64,000 bases of DNA, taken from Pseudocitrobacter cyperus (lineage in GTDB: Bacteria; Pseudomonadota; Gammaproteobacteria; Enterobacterales; Enterobacteriaceae). The stretch is taken from contig NZ_JAYMYY010000004.1 of NCBI RefSeq assembly GCF_039889165.1, positions 363,020-427,019 on the forward strand, in the 5' to 3' direction. Position 1 is the stretch's first letter. Every line of letters begins with the position of its first letter. Below, piece after piece: positions 17,060 to 25,057 of the stretch. The notes beneath the pieces were generated by a model. That model was given only the letters and a program-made list of their open reading frames with translations, was not told the DNA's origin and ran no database searches. The position numbers and the translations under genes were made by a program.

Positions 17060-18484
17060 TTGAACGTCACCACTGCGCTCCGTCAGGCCGTTGCACGCAC
17101 GCCCTGGTATAAAAAACGCAAAAGCTACCGTGTTCTCTTCTGGCGTGAAATCACCCCTCTTGCTGTACCTATTTTTCTGGAGAATACCTGCGTCCTGCTG
17201 ATGGGGGTATTGAGTACATTCCTGGTTAGCTGGTTGGGGAAAGAAGCGATGGCGGGCGTTGGCCTCGCTGACAGTTTCAATATGGTCATCATGGCCTTCT
17301 TCGCGGCGATCGATCTTGGTACAACAGTGGTAGTTGCATTCAGCCTGGGTAAGCGTGACCGGCGGCGCGCAAGGGCGGCTGCGCGGCAGTCGCTGGTGAT
17401 CATGACGCTGTTCGCGGCCGTGCTGGCGGCCGTTATCCACTATTTCGGCAGTGAAATCATTAATATCGTCGCCGGTGAGGCGACAGAGGAAGTTAAAGCA
17501 CTGGCGTTAACTTACCTTGAACTGACGGTGCTGAGTTATCCGGCAGCGGCGATTGCTCTTATTGGCAGCGGGGCGTTGCGGGGAGCCGGAAACACAAAAA
17601 TTCCGCTAATGATTAATGGCGGGATGAATATCCTCAATATCGTCATCAGCAGCGTTCTGATTTACGGTGCCTTTTCCTGGCAGGGGCTGGGGTTTGCAGG
17701 GGCGGGGCTTGGGTTGACCATTTCTCGCTATATCGGCGCAGCGGCGATTATCTGGGTGTTGATGATAGGTTTTAACCCTGCGCTGCGTATTCCGTTGAAA
17801 AGCTATCTCAAGCCACTTAACTTCGCCATTATCTGGGAGGTGATGGGAATTGGTATTCCGGCAAGTATTGAATCCGTTCTGTTCAATAGCGGGAAATTGC
17901 TGACGCAGATGTTTGTTGCCGGTATGGGGACGAATGTCATTGCCGGTAACTTTATTGCCTTTTCGGTGGCGGCATTGATTAACCTGCCGGGGAATGCCCT
18001 TGGCTCGGCCTCCACGATTATTACCGGAAAACGACTGGGTACCGGTCAGATAGGCCAGGCAGAGCGGCAGTTGCGCCATGTGTTCTGGATGTCGACCATT
18101 GTGCTAACGGCAATCGCCTGGGGAACCGCACCGTTTGCCGGGCTATTCGCGTCGTTTTACACCCAGGAACAAGATGTGAAAGAAGTAGTGAAAGTGTTGC
18201 TGTGGTTGAATGCGGCTTTCATGCCTATTTGGGCCGCGTCCTGGGTGTTACCGTCAGGTTTTAAAGGGGCGCGCGACGTGCGTTTTGCCATGTGGGTGTC
18301 AATGCTCGGCATGTGGGGCTGTCGCGTGGTGGCGGGTTATACGCTGGGGGTTGTGCTTGGCATGGGCGTTGTCGGTGTCTGGCTGGGGATGTTCCTCGAC
18401 TGGGCGGTGCGTGGGGCGTTTTTCTACTGGCGATTAGTGAGCGGGCGCTGGCTGTGGAAATATCCGCGAGTGAAGTCGGAATAG
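17060..18484 (+). CDS. yeeO: MATE-family exporter YeeO
   Basis: A 474-residue multidrug and toxin extrusion family membrane protein with about twelve hydrophobic segments. The N-terminal half starts near REITPLAVPIFLENT and includes the family segment GSGALRGAGNTKIPL; E. coli YeeO is reported to export FMN/FAD and dipeptides. The start is a TTG at 17060 following AAGGTC; the nearest upstream ATG is out of frame and closed, so TTG is the best choice. The gene lies between two inverted tRNA-Asn copies. Confidence 0.88.
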   Translation: MNVTTALRQAVARTPWYKKRKSYRVLFWREITPLAVPIFLENTCVLLMGVLSTFLVSWLGKEAMAGVGLADSFNMVIMAFFAAIDLGTTVVVAFSLGKRDRRRARAAARQSLVIMTLFAAVLAAVIHYFGSEIINIVAGEATEEVKALALTYLELTVLSYPAAAIALIGSGALRGAGNTKIPLMINGGMNILNIVISSVLIYGAFSWQGLGFAGAGLGLTISRYIGAAAIIWVLMIGFNPALRIPLKSYLKPLNFAIIWEVMGIGIPASIESVLFNSGKLLTQMFVAGMGTNVIAGNFIAFSVAALINLPGNALGSASTIITGKRLGTGQIGQAERQLRHVFWMSTIVLTAIAWGTAPFAGLFASFYTQEQDVKEVVKVLLWLNAAFMPIWAASWVLPSGFKGARDVRFAMWVSMLGMWGCRVVAGYTLGVVLGMGVVGVWLGMFLDWAVRGAFFYWRLVSGRWLWKYPRVKSE

Positions 18485-18578
18485 ACGCGTAATTGCTGTG
18501 AAAAACATCCGCAAACAACAATTTTTGACCGAAGTGCGGAATAATTCAGCAAACGGCATTTTTTTGTGAAATCAGGCT

Positions 18579-18607
18579 TTGACAACCCCGGGGCACCCCG
18601 TTAATAT
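18579..18607 (+). promoter_or_regulatory. Sigma-70 promoter of tRNA-Asn copy 2
   Basis: TTGACA at 18579-18584 and TAATAT at 18602-18607 are 17 bases apart, followed by a GC-rich discriminator (CGCCCC) typical of stringently controlled stable-RNA promoters. The tRNA begins 18 bases further on. Confidence 0.85.
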
Positions 18608-18625
18608 TCGCCCCGTTCACACGAT

Positions 18626-18701
18626 TCCTCTGTAGTTCAGTCGGTAGAACGGCGGACTGTTAATCCGTATGTCACTGGTTCGAGTCCAGTCAGAGGAGCC
18701 A
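18626..18701 (+). tRNA. tRNA-Asn(GTT), copy 2
   Basis: A 76-base tRNA-Asn on the plus strand with encoded CCA and anticodon GTT. Same mature sequence as copies 1 and 3. Strong promoter at 18579-18607 and terminator at 18709-18735. Confidence 0.98.
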
Positions 18702-18708
18702 AATTTGA

Positions 18709-18735
18709 GAAGCCCGCTTTTTAGCGGGCTTTTTG
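18709..18735 (+). terminator. Terminator after tRNA-Asn copy 2
   Basis: AGCCCGCT (18711-18718), loop TTTT, AGCGGGCT (18723-18730), then TTTT. Inverted equivalent of the hairpin at 16758-16786. Confidence 0.8.
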
Positions 18736-18837
18736 CTTTTCTGCGTTTCAACTCAGAATAGCTTCCAGCCGGCATTCACGACAGCATCAGGCATGCGCTC
18801 TCTCGAAAGCGCTATACCGCGTTGGGTTGGCAGGAAG

Positions 18838-18864
18838 CAAAAAGGGCCATTTCTGACCCTTTTC
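18838..18864 (-). terminator. Terminator after amn
   Basis: Arms AAAAGGG (18840-18846) and CCCTTTT (18857-18863); on the minus strand it ends in a T run just beyond the amn stop. Confidence 0.6.
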
Positions 18865-18870
18865 ATTATA

Positions 18871-20319
18871 TTAGCGGAACGGGGGTTCGTTGAACGTGCG
18901 CAGCTTACGGGAGTGGAGCTTGTCGCCTTCGGCGCGCAGCAGGTCAATGGCCCGAATGCCTATTTGCAGATGCTCGGAAATCGCGCCTTCGTAGAAACGG
19001 TTAGCCTGACCCGGCAGCTTAATTTCGCCGTGCAGCGGTTTATCTGAGACGCACAGCAGAGTGCCATAAGGTACCCGGAAGCGATAGCCCTGGGCGGCAA
19101 TGGTGGCGCTCTCCATATCAATCGCTACCGCGCGGCTTAAGTTAAAGCGCAGAGCCGAGGCAGAGTAGCGTAGCTCCCAGTTTCGATCGTCAGTCGTGAC
19201 CACGGTGCCTGTACGCAGGCGCTGTTTGACTTCTTCACCCGGCATGCCGCTAACCTGTTTGGTCGCGTCGTAGAGTGCGCGCTGCACTTCCGCGATGCTC
19301 GGGATTGGAATATCCGGCGGCAGAACGGCGTCCAGTACGTGGTCGTCACGCAGATAGGCGTGGGCGAGCACGTAGTCACCGATGGTCTGGCTTTCGCGCA
19401 GCCCGCCGCAGTGGCCAATCATCAGCCAGACGTCAGGGCGCAACACCGCAAGGTGGTCGCAGATATTTTTGGCATTTGATGGCCCGACGCCAATGTTAAT
19501 CAGCGTGATCCCCTGACCATCCGCAGTAATTAAATGCCAGGCTGGCATTTGGTGCTTTTTCCAGGCCAGGTCGGAAATCGCCTGCTCCGGTGCTTCCGTT
19601 TCGGCGGTGATCCAGATACCGCCCGCGCAGGAGAGAGCAATATAAGGGCTCTCAGGATCGAGGATCTGGCTGCATCCCCAGCGCACGAACTCATCCACAT
19701 AGCGGGTGTAGTTAGTAAAAAGTACAAAGGGCTGGAAGTGTTCAACCGGTGTGCCGGTATAGTGGCGCAGTCGGGCCAGAGAGAAGTCGACGCGACGGGC
19801 ATCAAAATGCGATAGCGGGTAAAACTCCGTGGGATGGAAAATGCCGTCAGCCGTTTCGTCGCCAATTTGCGCCAGTTCGGTGGTAGGGAAGAAGCGGGTT
19901 AAATCAGCACTCATTGAGCGGTCGAGCAGTAAACCATCAATGACATAGGGATAAGGAATTTCATGCTGCGACAGGCCAACCTCAATATGCGCATCATAAT
20001 CTTCGTGCAGTAACGTAAGCTGTTCGAGTAAATAGGGGCGAAACAGCGTCGGATGGGTGATGGTGGTGGTGTAACACCCTGAGTGGGTGAAGCGGCCAAA
20101 AGCCCGCGTTTTTTGTGCCTTGTGCGCGTTTCCATTCCATGAAACGGAGAGCTGAGGGTAGACAAAAAGCCCGTCTGCGCGCGCTTTCGGATCAGGCAGC
20201 GAATGATTGTCAATATAGATGGAAATGGCATCACGCAGGGCGGTGACTGATTGGTCGTATAGTGCCTGAAGTTTTTCCAGGGCTTGTTCCGGCGTCAGGC
20301 TCGCGCTCGTAGTATTCAT
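18871..20319 (-). CDS. amn: AMP nucleosidase Amn
   Basis: A 482-residue enzyme that hydrolyses AMP to adenine and ribose 5-phosphate. N-terminal domain starts MNTTSASLTPEQALEKLQAL; the C-terminal nucleoside-phosphorylase fold contains GQGITLINIGVGPSNAKN and the segment AVAIDMESATIAAQG. Length agrees with the E. coli enzyme (484). Flanked by shiA on the same strand and by tRNA-Asn copy 2, as in E. coli. Confidence 0.96.
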   Translation of the reverse strand: MNTTSASLTPEQALEKLQALYDQSVTALRDAISIYIDNHSLPDPKARADGLFVYPQLSVSWNGNAHKAQKTRAFGRFTHSGCYTTTITHPTLFRPYLLEQLTLLHEDYDAHIEVGLSQHEIPYPYVIDGLLLDRSMSADLTRFFPTTELAQIGDETADGIFHPTEFYPLSHFDARRVDFSLARLRHYTGTPVEHFQPFVLFTNYTRYVDEFVRWGCSQILDPESPYIALSCAGGIWITAETEAPEQAISDLAWKKHQMPAWHLITADGQGITLINIGVGPSNAKNICDHLAVLRPDVWLMIGHCGGLRESQTIGDYVLAHAYLRDDHVLDAVLPPDIPIPSIAEVQRALYDATKQVSGMPGEEVKQRLRTGTVVTTDDRNWELRYSASALRFNLSRAVAIDMESATIAAQGYRFRVPYGTLLCVSDKPLHGEIKLPGQANRFYEGAISEHLQIGIRAIDLLRAEGDKLHSRKLRTFNEPPFR

Positions 20320-20433
20320 CCTTCGCTCCTTGTGTCAGGTCTGCGGCGTTCATCGATAGTATGTCAGCCCCGGATGAAACAAAAGCGTCAGACGACGCCT
20401 TTGTTACAACTGGTTAACCTTTAAGCATGAGGG

Positions 20434-21744
20434 TCAGGGATGCGGTTTATTTTTCATCAGCAACGCGGTCATGGCGGAAATAAGACAGCCTACCAGCAGA
20501 TAAATTGCCACACTGTGCCAGTCGCCGCCGGAGAAGGTGACCAGCGCCGCTGCGATAAACGGGGTAAATCCGCCACCGACTACGCTTGCAACCTGATACC
20601 CCACCCCCGCGCCGCTATAGCGGTAGCCTGCGCCAAACATGCCGGTAAACATGGGTTGCTGAACGCAAACGACCATGTCATGGGCGATATTCGCCAGCAT
20701 GATAGAGAAGAATACGATCCAGAAAATCGATTGTGCTTCCAGTGCCATAAAGAACGGGAAGGCGCAGAGGGTGCCGGTTAGCGCACCGGTAATGTACACA
20801 CGGCGACGACCAAAGCGGTCAGCAAGCCAGGCGAAGCAGGGGATAGTCAGACAGCTTATCCCGCCCACCAGCAAACCGATATTGAGAAACAGCTCGCGGG
20901 GGAGGCCGAGGTTCTGCGTTGAGTAGTTGAGTGCGAAGGCGGTGACAATATACATGGTCAGCAGTTCGCACAGGCGCAGGCCAATAATTTTTACAAAAGC
21001 GCCTGGGTGTTGGGTTAATGCTTCTATTACCGGAAGTCTCTTTTTGACTGATGGTGTCTGCTGCTGTTCAAATTCTGCAGACTCTTCCATCCCGTTGCGA
21101 ACCCACAGCGCGCCAAGCACCAGTACAACGCTAAAGAGGAATGGAATGCGCCAGCCCCAGCTCAGAAACTGCTCATCGGTGGTCATCATACTGATAAGTG
21201 AAACCAGCCCGGTGGAGAGCAGTAAACCTACGCCATACCCCACCTGGACACCACTGCTGTAAAAGGCTTTTTTATCCTCTGGCGCGCTTTCTACGGAGAG
21301 TAAGGCCGCGCCACCCCATTCACCCCCCACGGCAAATCCCTGAACGGCGCGCAGCGTGACCAGTAGCACCGGGGCCCACCAGCCTGCTGAAGCAAAAGAA
21401 GGGAGCATGCCGATCAGCGCCGTGGCACCGCCCATCAACCATACTGTGAGCATCAGCATACGTTTACGGCCAAGGCGATCGCCAAAGTGACCGAAAATTA
21501 CCCCACCCAGCGGGCGGAAAAGGAAGCCGACGCCAAACGTGGCGAATGCGGCCAGTGTGCCCATCGCCGGGCTGACCTGGGGGAAAAATTCCCGATTGAA
21601 AACCAGCGCGGCAGTGATGCCATAAAGCAAAAAATCATACCAGTCGACGACGGCACCGGCGAAACTGCCCAGCGCTGCGCGTCGCGCGCGGTTAAGTGAA
21701 GGCGTTGTCTCCTGAGGACGCGTGGAGGTGAGGGTGGAGTCCAT
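20434..21744 (-). CDS. shiA: Shikimate transporter ShiA (MFS)
   Basis: A 436-residue metabolite:H+ symporter with twelve predicted helices. The MFS signature between helices 2 and 3 is visible as GHFGDRLGRKRMLML, and AVQGFAVGGEWGGAALL lies in helix 5. The start MDSTLTSTRPQET matches E. coli ShiA; an upstream in-frame ATG at 21819 would add 25 basic residues and has poorer support. Imports shikimate for aromatic synthesis (family knowledge). Followed downstream by amn. Confidence 0.92.
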   Translation of the reverse strand: MDSTLTSTRPQETTPSLNRARRAALGSFAGAVVDWYDFLLYGITAALVFNREFFPQVSPAMGTLAAFATFGVGFLFRPLGGVIFGHFGDRLGRKRMLMLTVWLMGGATALIGMLPSFASAGWWAPVLLVTLRAVQGFAVGGEWGGAALLSVESAPEDKKAFYSSGVQVGYGVGLLLSTGLVSLISMMTTDEQFLSWGWRIPFLFSVVLVLGALWVRNGMEESAEFEQQQTPSVKKRLPVIEALTQHPGAFVKIIGLRLCELLTMYIVTAFALNYSTQNLGLPRELFLNIGLLVGGISCLTIPCFAWLADRFGRRRVYITGALTGTLCAFPFFMALEAQSIFWIVFFSIMLANIAHDMVVCVQQPMFTGMFGAGYRYSGAGVGYQVASVVGGGFTPFIAAALVTFSGGDWHSVAIYLLVGCLISAMTALLMKNKPHP

Positions 21745-21955
21745 AGTTATCCTGTCTGTGCTGTTTTTTCTTATAATGTAAATTAAATTGTACACATTGC
21801 GCCGGTTCATAACTGGCACTTATGAGACTACCTCGGCAGGCCTGAAGAGTGAATGGTTTTATGTGCTGAATTTTAGTGTAACGATTATTTTACGATTTAT
21901 GCCAGGATCTGTTAGACTGCACACTATTTTAATCTACAGGGAGGTGTAGTTAAAA

Positions 21956-23008
21956 ATGTTATTAATTAATCTTCTCAGGAATATTATTTTTAATTTTTAT
22001 GATTACAAAGAAAAACCCATCGACAGTGGGAATGTAAAATTTGTCGTTATTCATATTCCCGATCAGATAGGCGATGCGATGGCAATTTTTCCGCTTATTC
22101 GCTCTCTGGAAAAACAGCAGATAAAACATCTTCTTATTGTGGCATCGGTAATGAATAAACCGGTGTTTGAATCACTTAAATTAAGTCATACACAATTGAC
22201 GGTAGTCAGCATGACGATGCAAGACTATGCCAGTCTCAAAGAGATAAAAAATGTCGCAAAAGCAATAAAAGATCAGCACGGTACGCCGGATCTCTGTATT
22301 GAAGCCATGCGCAAGAAAAACCTGAAAACGATGCTTTTTGTTCGTACTCTGCGAGCAACAACCAATTTTCAGGTCGTTGGGTTATCGCAAAAATGTTACT
22401 CCCCAGTCTGTAAGATGGCCTCCAGGATGGATCAGACGCTGCGCGCGCCCGTACCCATGACCTGGGCACTATTAATGAGGGAGGCGGGCTTTCCAGCCGT
22501 TATCGCAAAATATGAATTTCCCCTAAGCGAAGACGTTCTTGAGGAAGTGCGTCGCGAGACGACCTTGTGGGGGGATTATATTGCGCTTAATCTGGAAGGG
22601 AGTGTGCAGGCACGGACATTTTCTTTTACCGTTGCACAAAAGATCATTATGACGATTAAAAAAGCAACTGATATGCCAGTCATTATTGTTCACGGGCCGA
22701 AAGGCGCTGACTGTGCAGTTAAATTAACCGAATCATACGATGATGTTTATCACCTCTCTTTAGCACCTTCATTAATGCGATCGGCAAGCGTCATTAAAGA
22801 TGCTTTTCTGACTATCACTCCTGATACATCCATCCTGCACATGGCTAGTGCATACAATACTCCTGCAATTGCCATTTATGCTGACTATAAAACGCGCTGG
22901 CCAGCGATGCAGGAGATTTCAGAGACGCTTGTTGTCGGCAGGGATATTGATCATATCGATCTGGTTGAATTTGAAGAAATGGTACGGCGTATTCTGGCGA
23001 GGATATAA
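21956..23008 (+). CDS. Glycosyltransferase family 9 (heptosyltransferase-like)
   Basis: A 350-residue protein resembling ADP-heptose:LPS heptosyltransferases. The N-terminal domain opens with VVIHIPDQIGDAMAIFPLIRSL, the usual GT9 phosphate-loop strand, and the C-terminal donor site shows ITPDTSILHMASAYNTPAIA. Good GGAGG site 8 bases upstream. The gene is visibly more AT-rich than its neighbours and ends next to tRNA-Asn copy 3, so horizontal acquisition is likely. It could modify LPS core or another surface glycan; no partner glycan genes are adjacent, so the acceptor is unknown. Confidence 0.75.
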   Translation: MLLINLLRNIIFNFYDYKEKPIDSGNVKFVVIHIPDQIGDAMAIFPLIRSLEKQQIKHLLIVASVMNKPVFESLKLSHTQLTVVSMTMQDYASLKEIKNVAKAIKDQHGTPDLCIEAMRKKNLKTMLFVRTLRATTNFQVVGLSQKCYSPVCKMASRMDQTLRAPVPMTWALLMREAGFPAVIAKYEFPLSEDVLEEVRRETTLWGDYIALNLEGSVQARTFSFTVAQKIIMTIKKATDMPVIIVHGPKGADCAVKLTESYDDVYHLSLAPSLMRSASVIKDAFLTITPDTSILHMASAYNTPAIAIYADYKTRWPAMQEISETLVVGRDIDHIDLVEFEEMVRRILARI

Positions 23009-23020
23009 TGCAGAAAGCAA

Positions 23021-23051
23021 AAAGCCTGCTTAGTTTCCTGAGCAGGCTTTT
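23021..23051. terminator. Bidirectional terminator between GT9 gene and tRNA-Asn copy 3
   Basis: AAAGCCTGCT (23021-23030) pairs perfectly with AGCAGGCTTT (23041-23050). It can end both the plus-strand glycosyltransferase and the minus-strand tRNA. Related in layout, but not sequence, to the other tRNA-Asn terminators. Confidence 0.75.
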
Positions 23052-23058
23052 CTGAATT

Positions 23059-23134
23059 TGGCTCCTCTGACTGGACTCGAACCAGTGACATACGGATTAA
23101 CAGTCCGCCGTTCTACCGACTGAACTACAGAGGA
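23059..23134 (-). tRNA. tRNA-Asn(GTT), copy 3
   Basis: A third 76-base tRNA-Asn, minus strand. Upstream on that strand TTGACA and TAGTAT are 17 bases apart. The 20 bases just before the tRNA match those of copy 2, so copies 2 and 3 are an inverted pair flanking amn, shiA and the glycosyltransferase. Confidence 0.98.
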
Positions 23135-23234
23135 ATCGTGTGAACGGGGCGAATACTACTGGCCCCGAATATTTGTGTCAACAGTAAAATTAACTAACTG
23201 ATTCAATTGCATGATTTTAGTGCGACTTGCTGTT

Positions 23235-24029
23235 TTAGTGAACTACCGGCGGGATCTCCTCGTCTTCGCCATTATCACGTAAACGAGCCAGTGGATCCTG
23301 ACGGTAGAACCGGCAGAAACGTTGCCACAGGGCAGGGAATCGCGGCGCAAAAAGTTCGGGGGCGCTGAAAAAATATTCAGAGAGTACAGCGAAGCATTCT
23401 GCGGGGTCAGTTGCCGCATAAGCATCAATGCTGGCGGCGCTTTCTCCGACCAGGTCTATCTCATCCTGTATGTTATCCATGGCGGCATGGAGATCGTGTT
23501 CCCACCCCGCAACTTCACGTAGGGGAATCAGAGGGATACCGCTGGCACGATCGCCATTGCGTGAGTCCAGTTTGTGTGCCACTTCATGGATAATCAGATT
23601 AAAACCTGATGTATCGAAGGAGTCCTGAATATCCAGCCAGTTGAGAATGATGGGGCCCTGCTGCCAGCTCTGTCCGGACTGTACCACGCGTTGGTTATGC
23701 ACCAGGCCAATGTCGTCCTCCCACTCATCATCCACCACGAATGGAGCAGGGTAGATTAGCACTTCATGGAAGCCATCGAGCCACTCCAGCCCAAGTTCGA
23801 GGATCGGAAGGCAAAATAGCAGGGCAATACGCGCCTCGGTAACGGGCTCGATCACCAATCCCTGAAGTGGCACCAGACGTTTTTGCTGCAAAAAACGATC
23901 GGCGAGCGGCTGTAGCCTGGCTTGCTCATCGGTGCTGAGATTGGCCAAAAGCGGGACGGAGAACGCTTGTTCCCAGGGGATGTCGGTTTTATCAGCAGAG
24001 TCGTCTGCCTTCCAGGGCCATTTAATCAT
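23235..24029 (-). CDS. mtfA: MtfA (YeeI) Mlc-titration metallopeptidase
   Basis: A 264-residue cytosolic zinc peptidase that binds the repressor Mlc and so raises ptsG expression. The metal site IIHEVAHKLD has His148, Glu149 and His152. Start placed at MIKWPWK, which matches E. coli MtfA; an in-frame ATG precedes it by one codon, and the frame is open to 24062. Neighbours serU and tRNA-Asn are as in E. coli. Confidence 0.94.
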   Translation of the reverse strand: MIKWPWKADDSADKTDIPWEQAFSVPLLANLSTDEQARLQPLADRFLQQKRLVPLQGLVIEPVTEARIALLFCLPILELGLEWLDGFHEVLIYPAPFVVDDEWEDDIGLVHNQRVVQSGQSWQQGPIILNWLDIQDSFDTSGFNLIIHEVAHKLDSRNGDRASGIPLIPLREVAGWEHDLHAAMDNIQDEIDLVGESAASIDAYAATDPAECFAVLSEYFFSAPELFAPRFPALWQRFCRFYRQDPLARLRDNGEDEEIPPVVH

Positions 24030-24122
24030 CATTTTGCTCGCAAACTCGTCACTTGAACGCAATTGAAGGGACTGGGTCTGTTAAAATGCCAAATAACCTG
24101 GCATCATGGCAACCATCATAAC

Positions 24123-24212
24123 GGAGAGATGCCGGAGCGGCTGAACGGACCGGTCTCGAAAACCGGAGTAGGGGCAACTCTACCGGGGGTTCAAATCCCC
24201 CTCTCTCCGCCA
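24123..24212 (+). tRNA. serU: tRNA-Ser(CGA)
   Basis: A 90-base class II tRNA with long variable arm and encoded GCCA end. The anticodon loop GGTCTCGAAAACC carries CGA, reading UCG codons. Same as E. coli serU and in the same place beside mtfA. Confidence 0.97.
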
Positions 24213-24576
24213 CTATTCAAGCACTTACCCCTTTTATTTTCAGTGACCCAACTCGCATTGAGATAATCTGAGAATATCCTCAAAAAATCACAGCGTCTGG
24301 TTTACCCTTAACGCCTTCAAGCCGGTACAGACTTTTGAGTGAGCGGCGCCTGTAGGTTAAGCGGACCAGGATGCAGACACTGATACGACATTTTGATTTT
24401 TCCTATTCAGGGTACAAAACGATGAAATAATCGCAGAGATGCATTAGTTCTCGGCTAAATTATATCTTCTGATTTTAAATACCTTATTTCATCGTATAGA
24501 TATTTCAGCAAAATTAAAAACAGGTAAGTATCCACTGTTATTGTGATGCTATTTGACGCAGCGGTTAAAAAAAAGG
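24213..24576. other. Intergenic stretch after serU
   Basis: No gene or recognisable repeat. Possible open frames here are short, lack ribosome-binding sites and have unusual codon use. Confidence 0.5.
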
Positions 24577-24586
24577 CTATGCTTAA
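24553..24586 (+). promoter_or_regulatory. Possible sigma-S promoter of the small gene at 24638
   Basis: CTATGCTTAA at 24577-24586 differs by one base from the sigma-S extended -10 consensus CTATACTTAA; TTGACG lies 18-19 bases upstream. The start would give a leader of about 45 bases before the small gene. Confidence 0.45.
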
Positions 24587-24637
24587 AAAGCCGACTCTGT
24601 GTGTCGGGTGGAGAAAACAAACAATAAAGGAGCTTAT

Positions 24638-24880
24638 ATGTTTGAGTTTTGTCCAAAGTCTATGAAAACTAACGTAGATTTTATCGCCTTTACCGTTGCG
24701 AAAATGGAGTATGAACAACGTGGCCTGTGCGCACGTGCTGTAGTGGGTAATATGCCGTTAGATATGTCTGAACACTTCCAGCAGCGTCTGCATTTTTACC
24801 GTGATCGGATTGAGGGTGCTGTCTCACCAGCTACCGATCGCAATTCTGCCTCAAACAATGATGTAATTGATTATCGCTGA
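24638..24880 (+). CDS. Small protein of unknown function
   Basis: An 80-residue protein starting MFEFCPKSMKTNVDFIAF. It has a good AAAGGAG site 6 bases upstream, a sigma-S-like promoter and a clear terminator after it, so it is very probably a real monocistronic gene. It lacks a signal peptide or membrane segment; the middle (EYEQRGLCARAVVG, MSEHFQQRLHFYRDRI) looks helical and the tail is polar. I do not recognise the family. The promoter would suggest a stationary-phase or stress role, but that is inference only. Confidence 0.75.
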   Translation: MFEFCPKSMKTNVDFIAFTVAKMEYEQRGLCARAVVGNMPLDMSEHFQQRLHFYRDRIEGAVSPATDRNSASNNDVIDYR

Positions 24881-24891
24881 TCGCCGTTTCT

Positions 24892-24919
24892 GCCCCGGTA
24901 AAACTGTCGGGGCTTTTTT
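24892..24919 (+). terminator. Intrinsic terminator after the small gene
   Basis: GCCCCG (24892-24897) pairs with CGGGGC (24908-24913), followed by TTTTTT. It begins 11 bases after the stop codon. Confidence 0.8.
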
Positions 24920-24991
24920 AATAAGGATATTGGGTGTTAATCGCTTCTTTCGGCTAACTTTAATCCCGGGAACATTGACTGAGGGTTAACG

Positions 24992-25057
24992 ATGGCTGAA
25001 CAGAAAAAAGAAATGTTGTTGTTGCGTCATAGCGGGACGTGGGGGGAGCAATCATGA
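24992..25057 (+). CDS. 21-codon ORF overlapping the MFS gene start
   Basis: A short frame from ATG 24992 (MAEQKKEMLLLRHSG...) ends in a TGA that overlaps the next ATG by 4 bases (ATGA). The overlap is the usual layout for translational coupling, so it may be a leader peptide; it may equally be the tail of a lost gene. A moderate purine-rich stretch lies upstream (GAGGG). Expression is unproven. Confidence 0.35.
   Translation: MAEQKKEMLLLRHSGTWGEQS

Larger units (their letters stand above)
18621..18771 (+). repeat. Inverted repeat copy B (tRNA-Asn plus terminator)
   Basis: Inverted partner of 16721-16871; the match runs from ACGATTCC before the tRNA to CTTCCAGCCG after the hairpin. Its tRNA-upstream flank (GCCCCGTTCACACGATTCC) is also shared, inverted, with copy 3 at 23059-23134. 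Confidence 0.85.

Noticed and set aside
24455..24718. 87-codon minus-strand frame across the small-gene promoter
   Set aside because: AT-rich, no ribosome-binding site, and it conflicts with the well-supported plus-strand gene at 24638.
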